Made by a program: the position numbers and the translations under genes. The notes beneath the pieces are model-generated. The model worked only from the letters and a program-made list of their open reading frames with translations. It had not been told where the DNA came from and did not search any database. From Prevotella sp. (GTDB lineage Bacteria; Bacteroidota; Bacteroidia; Bacteroidales; Bacteroidaceae), in assembly GCA_021636625.1 (NCBI GenBank), contig JAJWLX010000027.1, positions 1 to 41,629 of the forward strand: DNA of 41,629 nucleotides, in the 5' to 3' direction. Positions within the stretch are counted from its first letter, which is position 1, and each line of letters starts with the position of its first letter. Below are positions 7,450 to 15,528 of this stretch, piece after piece.

Positions 7450-7722
7450 TTACTCTTCTACCACAGCGAGAACGTCGCTCTGGCGCATCATCATATACTT
7501 AGTACCATCAAACTCAAGTTCAGTACCAGCATACTTACCATAGAGAACAGTATCGCCCTCCTTGAGAATCATCTCTTCATCCTTGGTACCCTTACCTGTT
7601 GCAACGACCTTACCACGCTGTGGTTTCTCCTTTGCTGTATCAGGGATAATGATTCCACCTACTTTTTCTTCAGCTGGTGCAGGAAGTACCAGCACTCTAT
7701 CTGCTAATGGTTTAATATTCAT
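7450..7722 (-). CDS. groES: Co-chaperonin GroES (Hsp10)
   Basis: The heptameric lid of the GroEL chamber. At 90 aa it has the usual N-terminus MNIKPLADRVLVLPAPAEEK and the mobile loop GGIIIPDTAKEKPQRGKVVA, which binds GroEL. It is the first gene of the groES-groEL operon. No TAnnTTTG box lies in the 168 bp upstream; that region instead holds two TGTCA-type palindromes and a sigma-54-like -24 element, suggesting non-housekeeping control. Confidence 0.98.
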   Translation of the reverse strand: MNIKPLADRVLVLPAPAEEKVGGIIIPDTAKEKPQRGKVVATGKGTKDEEMILKEGDTVLYGKYAGTELEFDGTKYMMMRQSDVLAVVEE

Positions 7723-7813
7723 GATTCTAATATTTTAATTTGTTATTACTTCTATTTTCGTCTTCACTTCAGCCTATTCGGGCATACGCTAGACACCCTC
7801 ACCCTATACGAAA

Positions 7814-7886
7814 AGCGTGCCAAAGCGTCAAAACTGACACTTTGGCACGCTCACAGCTACGCATCTACTGACATTTCTGTCAGCCT
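7814..7886 (-). promoter_or_regulatory. Palindromes upstream of groES
   Basis: A 16-bp stem with one mismatch (AGCGTGCCAAAGCGTCA, loop AAAC, TGACACTTTGGCACGCT; 7814-7851) and a smaller palindrome CTGACA-TTTC-TGTCAG (about 7868-7883) lie between the hydrolase stop and groES. On the minus strand the stem ends in TTTGGCACGCTTTTCGT. This has the GG of a sigma-54 -24 box, but the expected GC at -12 is GT. The hairpin could also terminate the hydrolase transcript. I cannot separate the two uses from sequence. Confidence 0.45.
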
Positions 7887-7890
7887 TTAC

Positions 7891-8709
7891 CTAAAAATGC
7901 TGAAGCCAGGTTGTAAGGTCATCCAGCATCTGGACATGATAACGGAAACCCTGAGCCGTATTGCGGAATCCCCATCCATGTCCACCGGAAGGATAGATAT
8001 GCAGAGTGCATTCGTTACCAGCTTTATTCATTGCCGTATAGTAAGCCACTCCATTGGTCACAGGAGGCACCACCTTGTCATCACTCGACATAAGGAGGAT
8101 AACACGAGGAGTTACCTGAGGTCGGACAGCCTTGTCATTACTCCATTCCTCCACCAATTTGGCATTCGTCTTGCGCTCCTCACCGAGGAAATTCACACAA
8201 GAACCCTTGTGAGTGATTCGCTCATCCATAGAAATCACCGGATAGAAGAGGATTGAGAAATTCGGACGTACAGCCTCCTCTGCATGAGTACTTACCGACG
8301 AAGCCAGATGGCCGCCTGCCGAGAAGCCCATGATACCAACATCCTTCTTGTTGATATGCCATACTTCCGCACTATCCCTCACGGTACGCATCGCCTGGTA
8401 AGCATCACTCAATGGAATGTTGCGATCGCCCTTCGGCATACGATACTTCAAGACAAAGTAAGCAATACCCTGCTTATTGAAGTATTCCGCCCACTGATGT
8501 CCCTCATGATCCATCGCCAAATGCGAATAGCCGCCACCAGGACAATCCACCACGGCACGCCCCGTTGGTTTCTTGGGAAGATAACAAGTGAGTTCACTCT
8601 GTCCATCGGCACTGTTCTTCAATACGAACTTCCTTGCTGTGGATTGCGCAGATGCTGATATAGCAAAGAGCATCAGTGCAAAAGAAATAATCGACTTTTT
8701 CATTTTCAT
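7891..8709 (-). CDS. Secreted alpha/beta hydrolase, carbohydrate-esterase-like
   Basis: A signal peptide (KKSIISFALMLFAISASAQS) precedes an alpha/beta-hydrolase domain. Visible motifs are the oxyanion segment DCPGGGYSHL, the nucleophile elbow GFSAGGH (Ser), an acid in SSDDKVVPP and the His in PSGGHGWGF. The CPGGGY and AEYFNKQGIAYFVLKYRMP pattern is typical of BD-FAE-type and acetyl-xylan-type esterases, which remove acetyl or feruloyl groups from plant polysaccharides. The substrate is inferred only. The start is set at MKMKKS (8709); MKKS at 8703 is equally possible. The gene is divergent from sppA. Confidence 0.8.
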   Translation of the reverse strand: MKMKKSIISFALMLFAISASAQSTARKFVLKNSADGQSELTCYLPKKPTGRAVVDCPGGGYSHLAMDHEGHQWAEYFNKQGIAYFVLKYRMPKGDRNIPLSDAYQAMRTVRDSAEVWHINKKDVGIMGFSAGGHLASSVSTHAEEAVRPNFSILFYPVISMDERITHKGSCVNFLGEERKTNAKLVEEWSNDKAVRPQVTPRVILLMSSDDKVVPPVTNGVAYYTAMNKAGNECTLHIYPSGGHGWGFRNTAQGFRYHVQMLDDLTTWLQHF

Positions 8710-8735
8710 CTTAGTGCTAGTTTGTATTTCATTTG

Positions 8736-8743
8736 CAAAGATA
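8736..8743 (-). promoter_or_regulatory. -7 box of the hydrolase gene
   Basis: TATCTTTG on the minus strand, 26 nt before the chosen ATG. The -33 element is poor (GTTG at 8765-8762, spacing 18). Confidence 0.45.
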
Positions 8744-8806
8744 AGCATTTTTTCGTTAACACAACGTTATATTTTCACCATTTTTCGGTGTTTTTGTACA
8801 ATTCTC

Positions 8807-8837
8807 TTTGTCATTTGTTACTTTTTTACTATATTTG
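8807..8837 (+). promoter_or_regulatory. sppA promoter
   Basis: TTTG (8807-8810), 19-nt spacer, TATATTTG (8830-8837). It fits the consensus and leaves a leader of about 35-40 nt. Confidence 0.7.
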
Positions 8838-8877
8838 CAGAAAAATAAATCGGTATCAACGTAATATAGACAGAATT

Positions 8878-10662
8878 ATGAAGCAATTTTTCAAGAATGT
8901 AGCCGCTACCATCGTAGGTATCTTCGGATTCGGAATCATCATGGTGATTCTCGCCGTCATCACACTCATTGGTATGATCTGCAACAGCAGCAAGACTCCT
9001 TCACTGAAAGACAACTCTGTGATGGTGATGAAGCTGCAAGGTCAGATCAGCGATCAGGCAAACGACGACTGGTTGGGACAGCTCACCGGCAACCAATACA
9101 ACAACCTTGGCATGAACAATATCCTCTCAGCCATCAAGAAGGCAAAACAGGAGGATAAGGTGAAGGGTATCTATCTGGAAACGGGTATTCTGAGTACAGA
9201 TTACGCTACATTGCAGGAAATCCGCAACGCTCTTGCCGACTTCAAGAAGAGCGGCAAGTGGATCATTGCCTATGGTGATGCCATGACCCAAGGTGGATAT
9301 TACCTGGCTTCGGTTGCCAACAAGATATATGTGAACCCGGAAGGTTCGGTAGATTGGCACGGTATTGCCTCACAGACACAATATATAAAAGATGTGGCTG
9401 CCAAATTTGGCGTTCACTTCACCATTGTAAAGGTGGGCAAATACAAGAGCTTCACCGAGATGTACACAGAGGACAAGATGAGCGATGCCAACCGCGAACA
9501 GGTTACCCGATATATCGGAGATCTCTGGAATCAGATTCTGGCAGATGTCAGCAAGAGCCGAAACATTTCCAAGGATTCCCTGAATCGCTATGCAGACGGA
9601 CTTATGGCATTCGATGATACCAAGCTCTTGAAATCCAGAAAGATGGTAGATGGATTCTGCTATTATGATGAAATCAGAGACGTAATAAAGAAACAGCTCG
9701 GTCTGAAAACCGATGAGAAGATTTGTCAGGTATCTATGAGTGATGTAAATGCAGCCGTAGATGACAGTAACCTTCTTGGCGACCAGATTGCTGTATATTA
9801 TTGCCAGGGAGAAATCGTAAGAGTAGCAACTCCAGGCGCATTCGGCAGCGAGCAGCAGATTGTGAGCAACGACGTGATCCAGGATCTGCAGGATCTGGGC
9901 AACGACAAGAACATCAAGGCTGTGGTACTCCGCATCAACTCAGGTGGTGGCGATGCCTATGCCTCAGAACAGATCTGGCGTGCAGTCAGTCAGCTCAACA
10001 AGAAGAAACCAGTAGTGGTATCCATGGGTGGCATGGCTGCTTCGGGTGCATATTATATGAGTATGGGTGCCAGCTATATCATGGCTCAGCCAACAACACT
10101 GACGGGTAGCATCGGTATATTCGGTGCCTTGCCAGACATCAGTGATCTGATGACCAAGAAGCTGGGATTCAAATATGACGAGGTAAAGACCAACCGCAAC
10201 AGTGCCTACGGCAGTGCCGGCAGTGCCCGTCCTTGGAGTGCAGAAGAAATCGGCCATCTCCAGGCTTATGTTAACCGTGGCTATGGCCTCTTCCGCCAGC
10301 GTGTGGCTGATGGCAGAAAGATGAAGACCGAAGAAGTGGAGAAGATTGCACAAGGAAGAGTATGGCTCGGAACCGACGCCAAAAGCATCAAACTGATTGA
10401 CGGTTTTGGCAGTCTCGACGACGCTGTTGCCAAGGCAGCTCAACTTGCCAAGGTTTCCGATTACGGAACCACAGAGTATCCTATGCCTGCAGACTGGATA
10501 GACCAGCTTTTAGACGGACTGTCAGGCAGCGGCGGCAACTATCTCGATGAGCAGTTACGACTCACACTGGGTGACCTCTACCAACCATTTATGATGATTC
10601 GCAACATCAAAGAGAAAGAACCAGTGCAGGCAGCAATGCCATTCGTACTGAATATACATTAA
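8878..10662 (+). CDS. sppA: Signal peptide peptidase SppA, 67K type
   Basis: A membrane-anchored serine protease of family S49 that degrades cleaved signal peptides. The protein is 594 aa, the length of the tandem-domain form. One N-terminal transmembrane helix (IVGIFGFGIIMVILAVITLIGMI) is followed by two S49 domains. The catalytic Lys is expected in VKVGKYKSFTEMY and the nucleophile Ser in GGMAASGAYYMSM. The start is the ATG at 8878 (MKQFFKNVAAT), downstream of the promoter; the longer open frame to 8722 covers the promoter and is rejected. It is 34 nt upstream of lpxK. Confidence 0.95.
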   Translation: MKQFFKNVAATIVGIFGFGIIMVILAVITLIGMICNSSKTPSLKDNSVMVMKLQGQISDQANDDWLGQLTGNQYNNLGMNNILSAIKKAKQEDKVKGIYLETGILSTDYATLQEIRNALADFKKSGKWIIAYGDAMTQGGYYLASVANKIYVNPEGSVDWHGIASQTQYIKDVAAKFGVHFTIVKVGKYKSFTEMYTEDKMSDANREQVTRYIGDLWNQILADVSKSRNISKDSLNRYADGLMAFDDTKLLKSRKMVDGFCYYDEIRDVIKKQLGLKTDEKICQVSMSDVNAAVDDSNLLGDQIAVYYCQGEIVRVATPGAFGSEQQIVSNDVIQDLQDLGNDKNIKAVVLRINSGGGDAYASEQIWRAVSQLNKKKPVVVSMGGMAASGAYYMSMGASYIMAQPTTLTGSIGIFGALPDISDLMTKKLGFKYDEVKTNRNSAYGSAGSARPWSAEEIGHLQAYVNRGYGLFRQRVADGRKMKTEEVEKIAQGRVWLGTDAKSIKLIDGFGSLDDAVAKAAQLAKVSDYGTTEYPMPADWIDQLLDGLSGSGGNYLDEQLRLTLGDLYQPFMMIRNIKEKEPVQAAMPFVLNIH

Positions 10663-10696
10663 TATATATAATAAGGTATTAAAAAGGAGTGAGGAA

Positions 10697-11866
10697 ATGA
10701 GAACAGAAGGAGATCTGATAAAGATCAACGATTGGCTGCTACCGCTCAGTTGGATATACGGCAGCATCGTAAGATTCCGCAACTGGCTCTTCGACATCGG
10801 ATTGAAGAAGAGCCGCGACTTCTCGATTCCCGTCATCTCGGTGGGCAATATCACCGTGGGCGGTTCGGGAAAGACCCCGCATGTGGAATACTTGATTCGC
10901 CTCTTGCACGACAAGGTGAAAATTGCCGTGCTGTCACGTGGATACAAACGCAAGAGCCACGGATATGTACTTGCAGATGAAAATACAGAAATGTCGGATA
11001 TCGGTGATGAGCCATTCCAGATGCACCAGAAGTTTTCTGATATCTACGTAGCGGTAGATGCCAAACGAGTAAGAGGCATCAACAACCTGCAAAGCAACGA
11101 AGAGACCAAGGATGTAGATGTGGTATTGCTTGATGATGCCTTCCAGCATCGCTATGTCAAGCCAGGCATCAATATCCTTCTGGTAGATTACCATCGTCTC
11201 ATCATCTACGACAAGATGCTACCTGCAGGAAGACTGCGCGAACCATTGAGCGGAAAGAGCCGTGCCGACATCGTGATTATCACCAAATGTCCAAAGGACC
11301 TGAAGCCAATGGAGTTTCGTGTACTCACCAAGGCAATGGATCTCTATCCATTCCAAAAACTCTACTTCACCTGCATCGACTACGATACACTGAAGGGTGT
11401 TTTCACAGGAAAAGAGTTGAAAGATCCTAAAGACTATCACGTACTGCTGCTCACCGGCATCGCATCTCCAAAACAGATGGAGCACGACTTGAAGCCGATG
11501 GTCAAGGAGATGAACTCTCTCTCTTTCGGCGATCATCATCGCTTCAAGGGCAAAGACATCGACCGCATCAATGAGGCATTCGAAGCCTTGCCGGAACCAC
11601 GCATCATCATCACTACAGAAAAGGATGCCGTGAGACTGAGAGAGGCAGAAGGACTCTACGAGAGTGTGAAAGAAAGCATGTACGAATTGCCAATCAAGGT
11701 AAGCTTCATGCTTGACCAAGAAGATAATTTTAACGAAAAGATAATAAGCTATGTACGAAAAAATTCAAGAAACAGCATCCTGGCTAAGAGAAAGGATGAG
11801 CACAAGTCCGAAGACTGCAATCATTCTGGGAACAGGTCTCGGACAATTAGCTTCAGAAATAACTGA
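10697..11866 (+). CDS. lpxK: Tetraacyldisaccharide 4'-kinase
   Basis: Phosphorylates the 4' position of the lipid A disaccharide at the inner membrane, using ATP. The 389-aa product has the membrane-associated start INDWLLPLSWIYGSIVRFRNWLF, the P-loop SVGNITVGGSGKTPH and the LSRGYKRKSHG segment of the family. A good ribosome site (AAAAAGGAGTGAGGAA) precedes the ATG. The 3' end overlaps punA by 116 nt; the last ~38 residues are polar and basic, do not resemble a folded domain, and are read out of frame over punA codons. Confidence 0.93.
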   Translation: MRTEGDLIKINDWLLPLSWIYGSIVRFRNWLFDIGLKKSRDFSIPVISVGNITVGGSGKTPHVEYLIRLLHDKVKIAVLSRGYKRKSHGYVLADENTEMSDIGDEPFQMHQKFSDIYVAVDAKRVRGINNLQSNEETKDVDVVLLDDAFQHRYVKPGINILLVDYHRLIIYDKMLPAGRLREPLSGKSRADIVIITKCPKDLKPMEFRVLTKAMDLYPFQKLYFTCIDYDTLKGVFTGKELKDPKDYHVLLLTGIASPKQMEHDLKPMVKEMNSLSFGDHHRFKGKDIDRINEAFEALPEPRIIITTEKDAVRLREAEGLYESVKESMYELPIKVSFMLDQEDNFNEKIISYVRKNSRNSILAKRKDEHKSEDCNHSGNRSRTISFRNN

Positions 11867-12560
11867 TAGTTACGAATTCCCATATAGTGAAATTCCTAAC
11901 TTCCCGGTATCTACCGTAGAAGGACATGCAGGCAAGCTCATCTTCGGAAAGCTGGGCGGCAAGGACATCATGGCGATGGAAGGCAGATTCCACTTCTATG
12001 AGGGATATAATATGAAGGAAGTAACATTCCCTGAGCGCGTGATGTTCGAGTTGGGCATCGAGACCCTCTTCGTAAGCAATGCCTCTGGCGGTATGAACCC
12101 TAAGTTCCAGATCGGCGACCTGATGGTTATCGACGACCACATCAACTTCTTCCCAGAGCATCCATTGCGTGGCAAGAACTTCCCTACCGGTCCTCGCTTC
12201 CCTGATATGCACGAGGCATATGACAAGCAGCTCCGCGACCTTGCCGACGAGATAGCCACGGAGAAGGATATTCCTGTTCAGCATGGTGTATATGTGGGCG
12301 TCCAGGGTCCTACCTTCGAGACTCCGGCAGAATATCGTATGTATCGTACCCTGGGTGGTGATGCTGTAGGTATGAGCACCGTTCCTGAGGTGATCGTGGC
12401 CCGCCATTGCGGCATCAAGGTATTCGGCATCAGCATCATCACCGACCTCGGCGGCTTCGACGTTCCTGTAGAGGTAAGCCATGAGGAGGTACAGATTGCT
12501 GCCAATGCTGCTCAGCCTAAGATGACTGAGATTATGCGAGAAATGATTCGCAGAAGCTAA
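11751..12560 (+). CDS. punA: Purine nucleoside phosphorylase
   Basis: Phosphorolysis of purine nucleosides to base and ribose 1-phosphate (salvage). At 269 aa it is a trimeric PNP-I/MTAP-type enzyme. It shows the phosphate-binding LGTGLG, VSTVEGHAGKLIFG, MEGRFHFYEGY and SNASGGM segments and the base-binding region ending GISIITDLGGFD. Translation starts inside lpxK, which suggests coupling. It is followed by thiL after a 42-nt repeat-containing spacer. Confidence 0.95.
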   Translation: MYEKIQETASWLRERMSTSPKTAIILGTGLGQLASEITDSYEFPYSEIPNFPVSTVEGHAGKLIFGKLGGKDIMAMEGRFHFYEGYNMKEVTFPERVMFELGIETLFVSNASGGMNPKFQIGDLMVIDDHINFFPEHPLRGKNFPTGPRFPDMHEAYDKQLRDLADEIATEKDIPVQHGVYVGVQGPTFETPAEYRMYRTLGGDAVGMSTVPEVIVARHCGIKVFGISIITDLGGFDVPVEVSHEEVQIAANAAQPKMTEIMREMIRRS

Positions 12561-12562
12561 TC

Positions 12563-12598
12563 ATAAAGTTCAAAGTTCAACATTCAAAGTTCAAAGTA
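12563..12598 (+). repeat. AAAGTTCAA repeat tract before thiL
   Basis: Four AAAGTTCAA-like units in 36 nt (CATAAAGTTCAAAGTTCAAC, then ATTCAAAGTTCAAAG). It closely resembles the tract upstream of guaA on the other strand (2735-2770), including the same CATAAAGTTCAA beginning. Confidence 0.7.
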
Positions 12599-12602
12599 AA
12601 AA

Positions 12603-13712
12603 TTGGATATAGCTAAGTTGGGTGAGTTTGGATTGATAGACCATCTCACCAAAGGATATGAAAACAAGAATGCCTCTACTGTTTATGGCGTAGGCGATGA
12701 CTGCGCGGTGATGCACTATCCCGACAAGGAGGTGCTGATGACCACCGACATGCTGATGGAAGGTGTGCATTTCGACCTGACCTATATTGATATGCAGCAC
12801 TTGGGTTACAAGAGTGCCATGGTCAATATCAGCGACATCTTCGCCATGAACGGAACGCCACGCCAGATGGTGGTAAGCATTGCACTGAGCAAGCGCTTCA
12901 AGGTAGAAGACCTTGATGAATTCTACAGAGGCCTGCGTATGGCTTGCGATAAGTTTGGCGTTGACATCGTAGGTGGCGACACCACTTCTTCACTCACCGG
13001 TCTTGCTATCAGCATCACCTGCATTGGCGAGGCTGCAAAGGAAGACATCGTATATCGCAGCGGTGCCAAGGAAACAGACCTCATCTGCGTAACCGGCGAC
13101 CTGGGTGCTGCCTATATGGGTCTGCAGCTCCTGGAACGCGAAAAGGCTGTATATTACGGACAGGTAGAAGACATCCGCAAGAAGATGGCAGAGGCTAAGG
13201 CACAGGGTGACAACCAGAAGTTGGCAGCCCTCAACAAAGACTTGCAGGAAATGCGTAACTTCCAGCCAGACTTCGCCGGCAAGGAATACCTACTGCAGCG
13301 TCAGCTCCAGCCAGAAGCTCGCGGCGACATCATAGCCCAGCTCCGTAAGGCAGGCATCCGCCCTACCGCTATGATGGATATCAGCGACGGCTTGAGCAGC
13401 GAGTTGATGCACATCTGCGAACAGAGCAACTGCGGCTGCCGCGTCTATGAGAAGAATATCCCTATCGACTACCAGACAGCAGTTCAGGCAGAGGAATTCA
13501 ATATGAATCTCACTACCTGTGCCATGAATGGTGGCGAAGACTACGAGCTTCTCTTTACCGTTCCTATCGGCGACCATGCCAAGATCGAGGAAATGGAAGG
13601 CGTGAAGCAGATTGGTTACATCACCAAGGAGAGCCTCGGCAAGTTCCTCATTACCCGCGATGGTCAGGAATTCGAACTCAAGGCGCAGGGATGGAATCCT
13701 CTGAAAGACTAG
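12603..13712 (+). CDS. thiL: Thiamine-monophosphate kinase
   Basis: Phosphorylates thiamine monophosphate to thiamine diphosphate, the last step of the pathway. The 369-aa protein has the LGEFGLIDHLT start, the metal-binding YGVGDDCAV, the TDMLMEGVHFDL motif, the NISDIFAMNG segment and GGEDYELLFTV near the C-terminus. The only start that keeps the LGEFGLID region is TTG at 12603: a TAA stop lies two codons upstream and the next ATG is about residue 34. No Shine-Dalgarno sequence is visible. It ends the lpxK-punA-thiL cluster. Confidence 0.93.
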   Translation: MDIAKLGEFGLIDHLTKGYENKNASTVYGVGDDCAVMHYPDKEVLMTTDMLMEGVHFDLTYIDMQHLGYKSAMVNISDIFAMNGTPRQMVVSIALSKRFKVEDLDEFYRGLRMACDKFGVDIVGGDTTSSLTGLAISITCIGEAAKEDIVYRSGAKETDLICVTGDLGAAYMGLQLLEREKAVYYGQVEDIRKKMAEAKAQGDNQKLAALNKDLQEMRNFQPDFAGKEYLLQRQLQPEARGDIIAQLRKAGIRPTAMMDISDGLSSELMHICEQSNCGCRVYEKNIPIDYQTAVQAEEFNMNLTTCAMNGGEDYELLFTVPIGDHAKIEEMEGVKQIGYITKESLGKFLITRDGQEFELKAQGWNPLKD

Positions 13713-13720
13713 TTTTACGA

Positions 13721-13760
13721 ATCGCCTTCTCTAAGGAAGAAAACCGAAAGAGGCGATTTT
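13721..13760 (+). terminator. thiL terminator
   Basis: ATCGCCT (13721-13727) pairs with AGGCGAT (13751-13757), extended by CT/AG pairs and followed by TTTT. It lies just after the thiL stop and before the tRNA-Phe promoter. Confidence 0.6.
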
Positions 13761-13801
13761 AGTTAATAAACATTAAGCAAGAGAAAATATTTGGTTTTCT
13801 C

Positions 13802-13832
13802 TTGCTCAATTAAAATTTTTGTTGTACCTTTG
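13802..13832 (+). promoter_or_regulatory. tRNA-Phe promoter
   Basis: TTGC (13802-13805), about 19-nt spacer, TACCTTTG (13825-13832). The -7 box is perfect and the -33 box is one base off. Confidence 0.65.
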
Positions 13833-13851
13833 CAACCGCAAAAAGCAAGAT

Positions 13852-13924
13852 GGTGCCATAGCTCAGTTGGTAGAGCAAAGGACTGAAAATCCTTGTGTCC
13901 CCGGTTCGATTCCTGGTGGTACCA
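13852..13924 (+). tRNA. tRNA-Phe (anticodon GAA)
   Basis: A 73-nt cloverleaf. Acceptor GGTGCCA pairs with TGGTACC, the anticodon loop is CTGAAAA with anticodon GAA, and the T-loop is TTCGATT. The discriminator is A and CCA is not encoded. It is a single-gene transcript between its own promoter and terminator. Confidence 0.97.
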
Positions 13925-13940
13925 CTCCTCCTTTCATTTA

Positions 13941-13974
13941 GGCGGTTTCTGACTTCGGTTAGAGCCGCCTTTTT
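13941..13974 (+). terminator. tRNA-Phe terminator
   Basis: GGCGGTTTCTGAC-TTCG-GTTAGAGCCGCC forms a hairpin capped by a stable TTCG tetraloop, followed by TTTTT. Confidence 0.85.
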
Positions 13975-14070
13975 GCGTATTCTGAAAAGGAGATAATATA
14001 TGTTACATCATAGAAAGAGAAATTACTGATTTATTAATTTAAAGATTAACAAAACAATACTTAAAGACTT

Positions 14071-15486
14071 ATGAAAAAGATTCTGATTTCATTATTGGCA
14101 ATCTGCGGATGGGCGGCAGCCTCATTTGCTTCAGGTGCCAGAGACTACAGCAAGTACTATCAGAACTTGCCAGTACAAATGCAGCTGCCTACCCTGCCTA
14201 CCATCCCAGACAACCAGGTTAGCATTCTGGACTTTGGCGGCAACGGCAATGGTCAGGCAATGAACACCCAGGCTTTCAGCAAGGCTATCAGTAAACTGAG
14301 CAAGATGGGCGGCGGTCACCTCAATGTACCTGCAGGCATCTATCTTACCGGTTTGATTTCCCTGAAGGACAACATTGACCTGCATCTGGAAAAGAATGCC
14401 ATCATCGTCTTCTCAGAGGATAAGAACGACCTCATCAAGATAGATGAAGAAAACGGCCAGAAAGAAGACCGTGCTACCCCAGCCATCAATGCCAGCAAGA
14501 GAAAGAATATTTCCATCACTGGAGAAGGAACCATCGACGGAAATGGTGAATGGTGGCGCCCTGTAAAGCGCAGTAAGGTGAGTGACGTAGAATGGAACCG
14601 CTTCAAGCAGATGGGTGGAACCTTGAACGAAAAGGGTGATATCTGGTATCCGCTCAATCTGAAACATACCCCAAACGTAGTAGATAACACCGATGCACAG
14701 GAGAAAGTACGCAACCACATGATTCGATTCACCGAGTGTGAGAACGTACTGGTACAGGGTGTTACCCTACTAAATAGTCCACGTTTCCACCTCATCCCTA
14801 CCCGATGCAAGAATGTCATCATCGACGGCATTACCGTGAAGTGTCCTTGGAATGCACAGAACGGAGATGCCATCGACATCTCGAGCTGCAAGGATGTACT
14901 CATCGTAAACAACATCGTGGATGCCGGCGATGACGGAATCTGCATGAAGGGCGGCGCAGGAGCTGCAGGAGTAAAAGCCGGTCCTTGCGAGAATATCAAT
15001 ATCCAGGACAATACCGTATATCATGCCCATGGCGGTTTCGTCATCGGCAGCGAGTTCTCAGGAGGCATGAAGAACATCGTGGTTCGCAACAACACTTTTC
15101 AGGGCACAGATGCCGGTCTGAGATTCAAGAGCGCCGTGAAACGAGGCGGCACCTCGGAGAACATCTTCATCGACCATATCTATATGACAGATATCACAGG
15201 AGATGCCATCACCTTTGAGACCACCTACTTCGACAACCATGTGGGAGCCAAGAAGAGCAATGCCCCTGTGAAGCAGGAATATCTTCCAAACTTCCAGGAC
15301 ATCCACATCAGCAATGTATATGTTCGCGGATGCAAGAATGGCATCGTGGCTCACGGCGCAGAGGGAATGGTTCACGACATTACCATCAAGGATACCTATA
15401 TCTTCTACAATCAGAAGGCTCAGGACATCGATGAGACTTGCAAAATCAAGCTCGAGAATGTAAACTTCGCTACTTTTGCAAAGTAA
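14071..15486 (+). CDS. Secreted GH28 family glycoside hydrolase (polygalacturonase-like)
   Basis: A 471-aa protein with a signal peptide (KKILISLLAICGWAAASFAS) and a right-handed beta-helix of the GH28 family. The catalytic signature is complete but divergent: NGDAID (about 264-269, usually NTDGID), GDDG (286-289), HGG (320-322) and RFK (351-353, usually RIK). It should hydrolyse alpha-linked galacturonic acid in pectin or rhamnogalacturonan, in the periplasm or at the cell surface. No SusC/D-like or other pectin genes are nearby, so it is not in a classical utilisation locus here. No canonical promoter is seen in the 96 bp upstream. Confidence 0.9.
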   Translation: MKKILISLLAICGWAAASFASGARDYSKYYQNLPVQMQLPTLPTIPDNQVSILDFGGNGNGQAMNTQAFSKAISKLSKMGGGHLNVPAGIYLTGLISLKDNIDLHLEKNAIIVFSEDKNDLIKIDEENGQKEDRATPAINASKRKNISITGEGTIDGNGEWWRPVKRSKVSDVEWNRFKQMGGTLNEKGDIWYPLNLKHTPNVVDNTDAQEKVRNHMIRFTECENVLVQGVTLLNSPRFHLIPTRCKNVIIDGITVKCPWNAQNGDAIDISSCKDVLIVNNIVDAGDDGICMKGGAGAAGVKAGPCENINIQDNTVYHAHGGFVIGSEFSGGMKNIVVRNNTFQGTDAGLRFKSAVKRGGTSENIFIDHIYMTDITGDAITFETTYFDNHVGAKKSNAPVKQEYLPNFQDIHISNVYVRGCKNGIVAHGAEGMVHDITIKDTYIFYNQKAQDIDETCKIKLENVNFATFAK

Positions 15487-15528
15487 GAAACCATATTGCA
15501 AACCATTCTCTCTAAATGCTTCAAACAC

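Noticed and set aside
14000..14029. Nine-codon ORF (MLHHRKRNY) with an AAAAGGAG ribosome site before the GH28 gene
   Set aside because: It could be a leader peptide, but there is no attenuator hairpin after it and nine codons are too few to judge.
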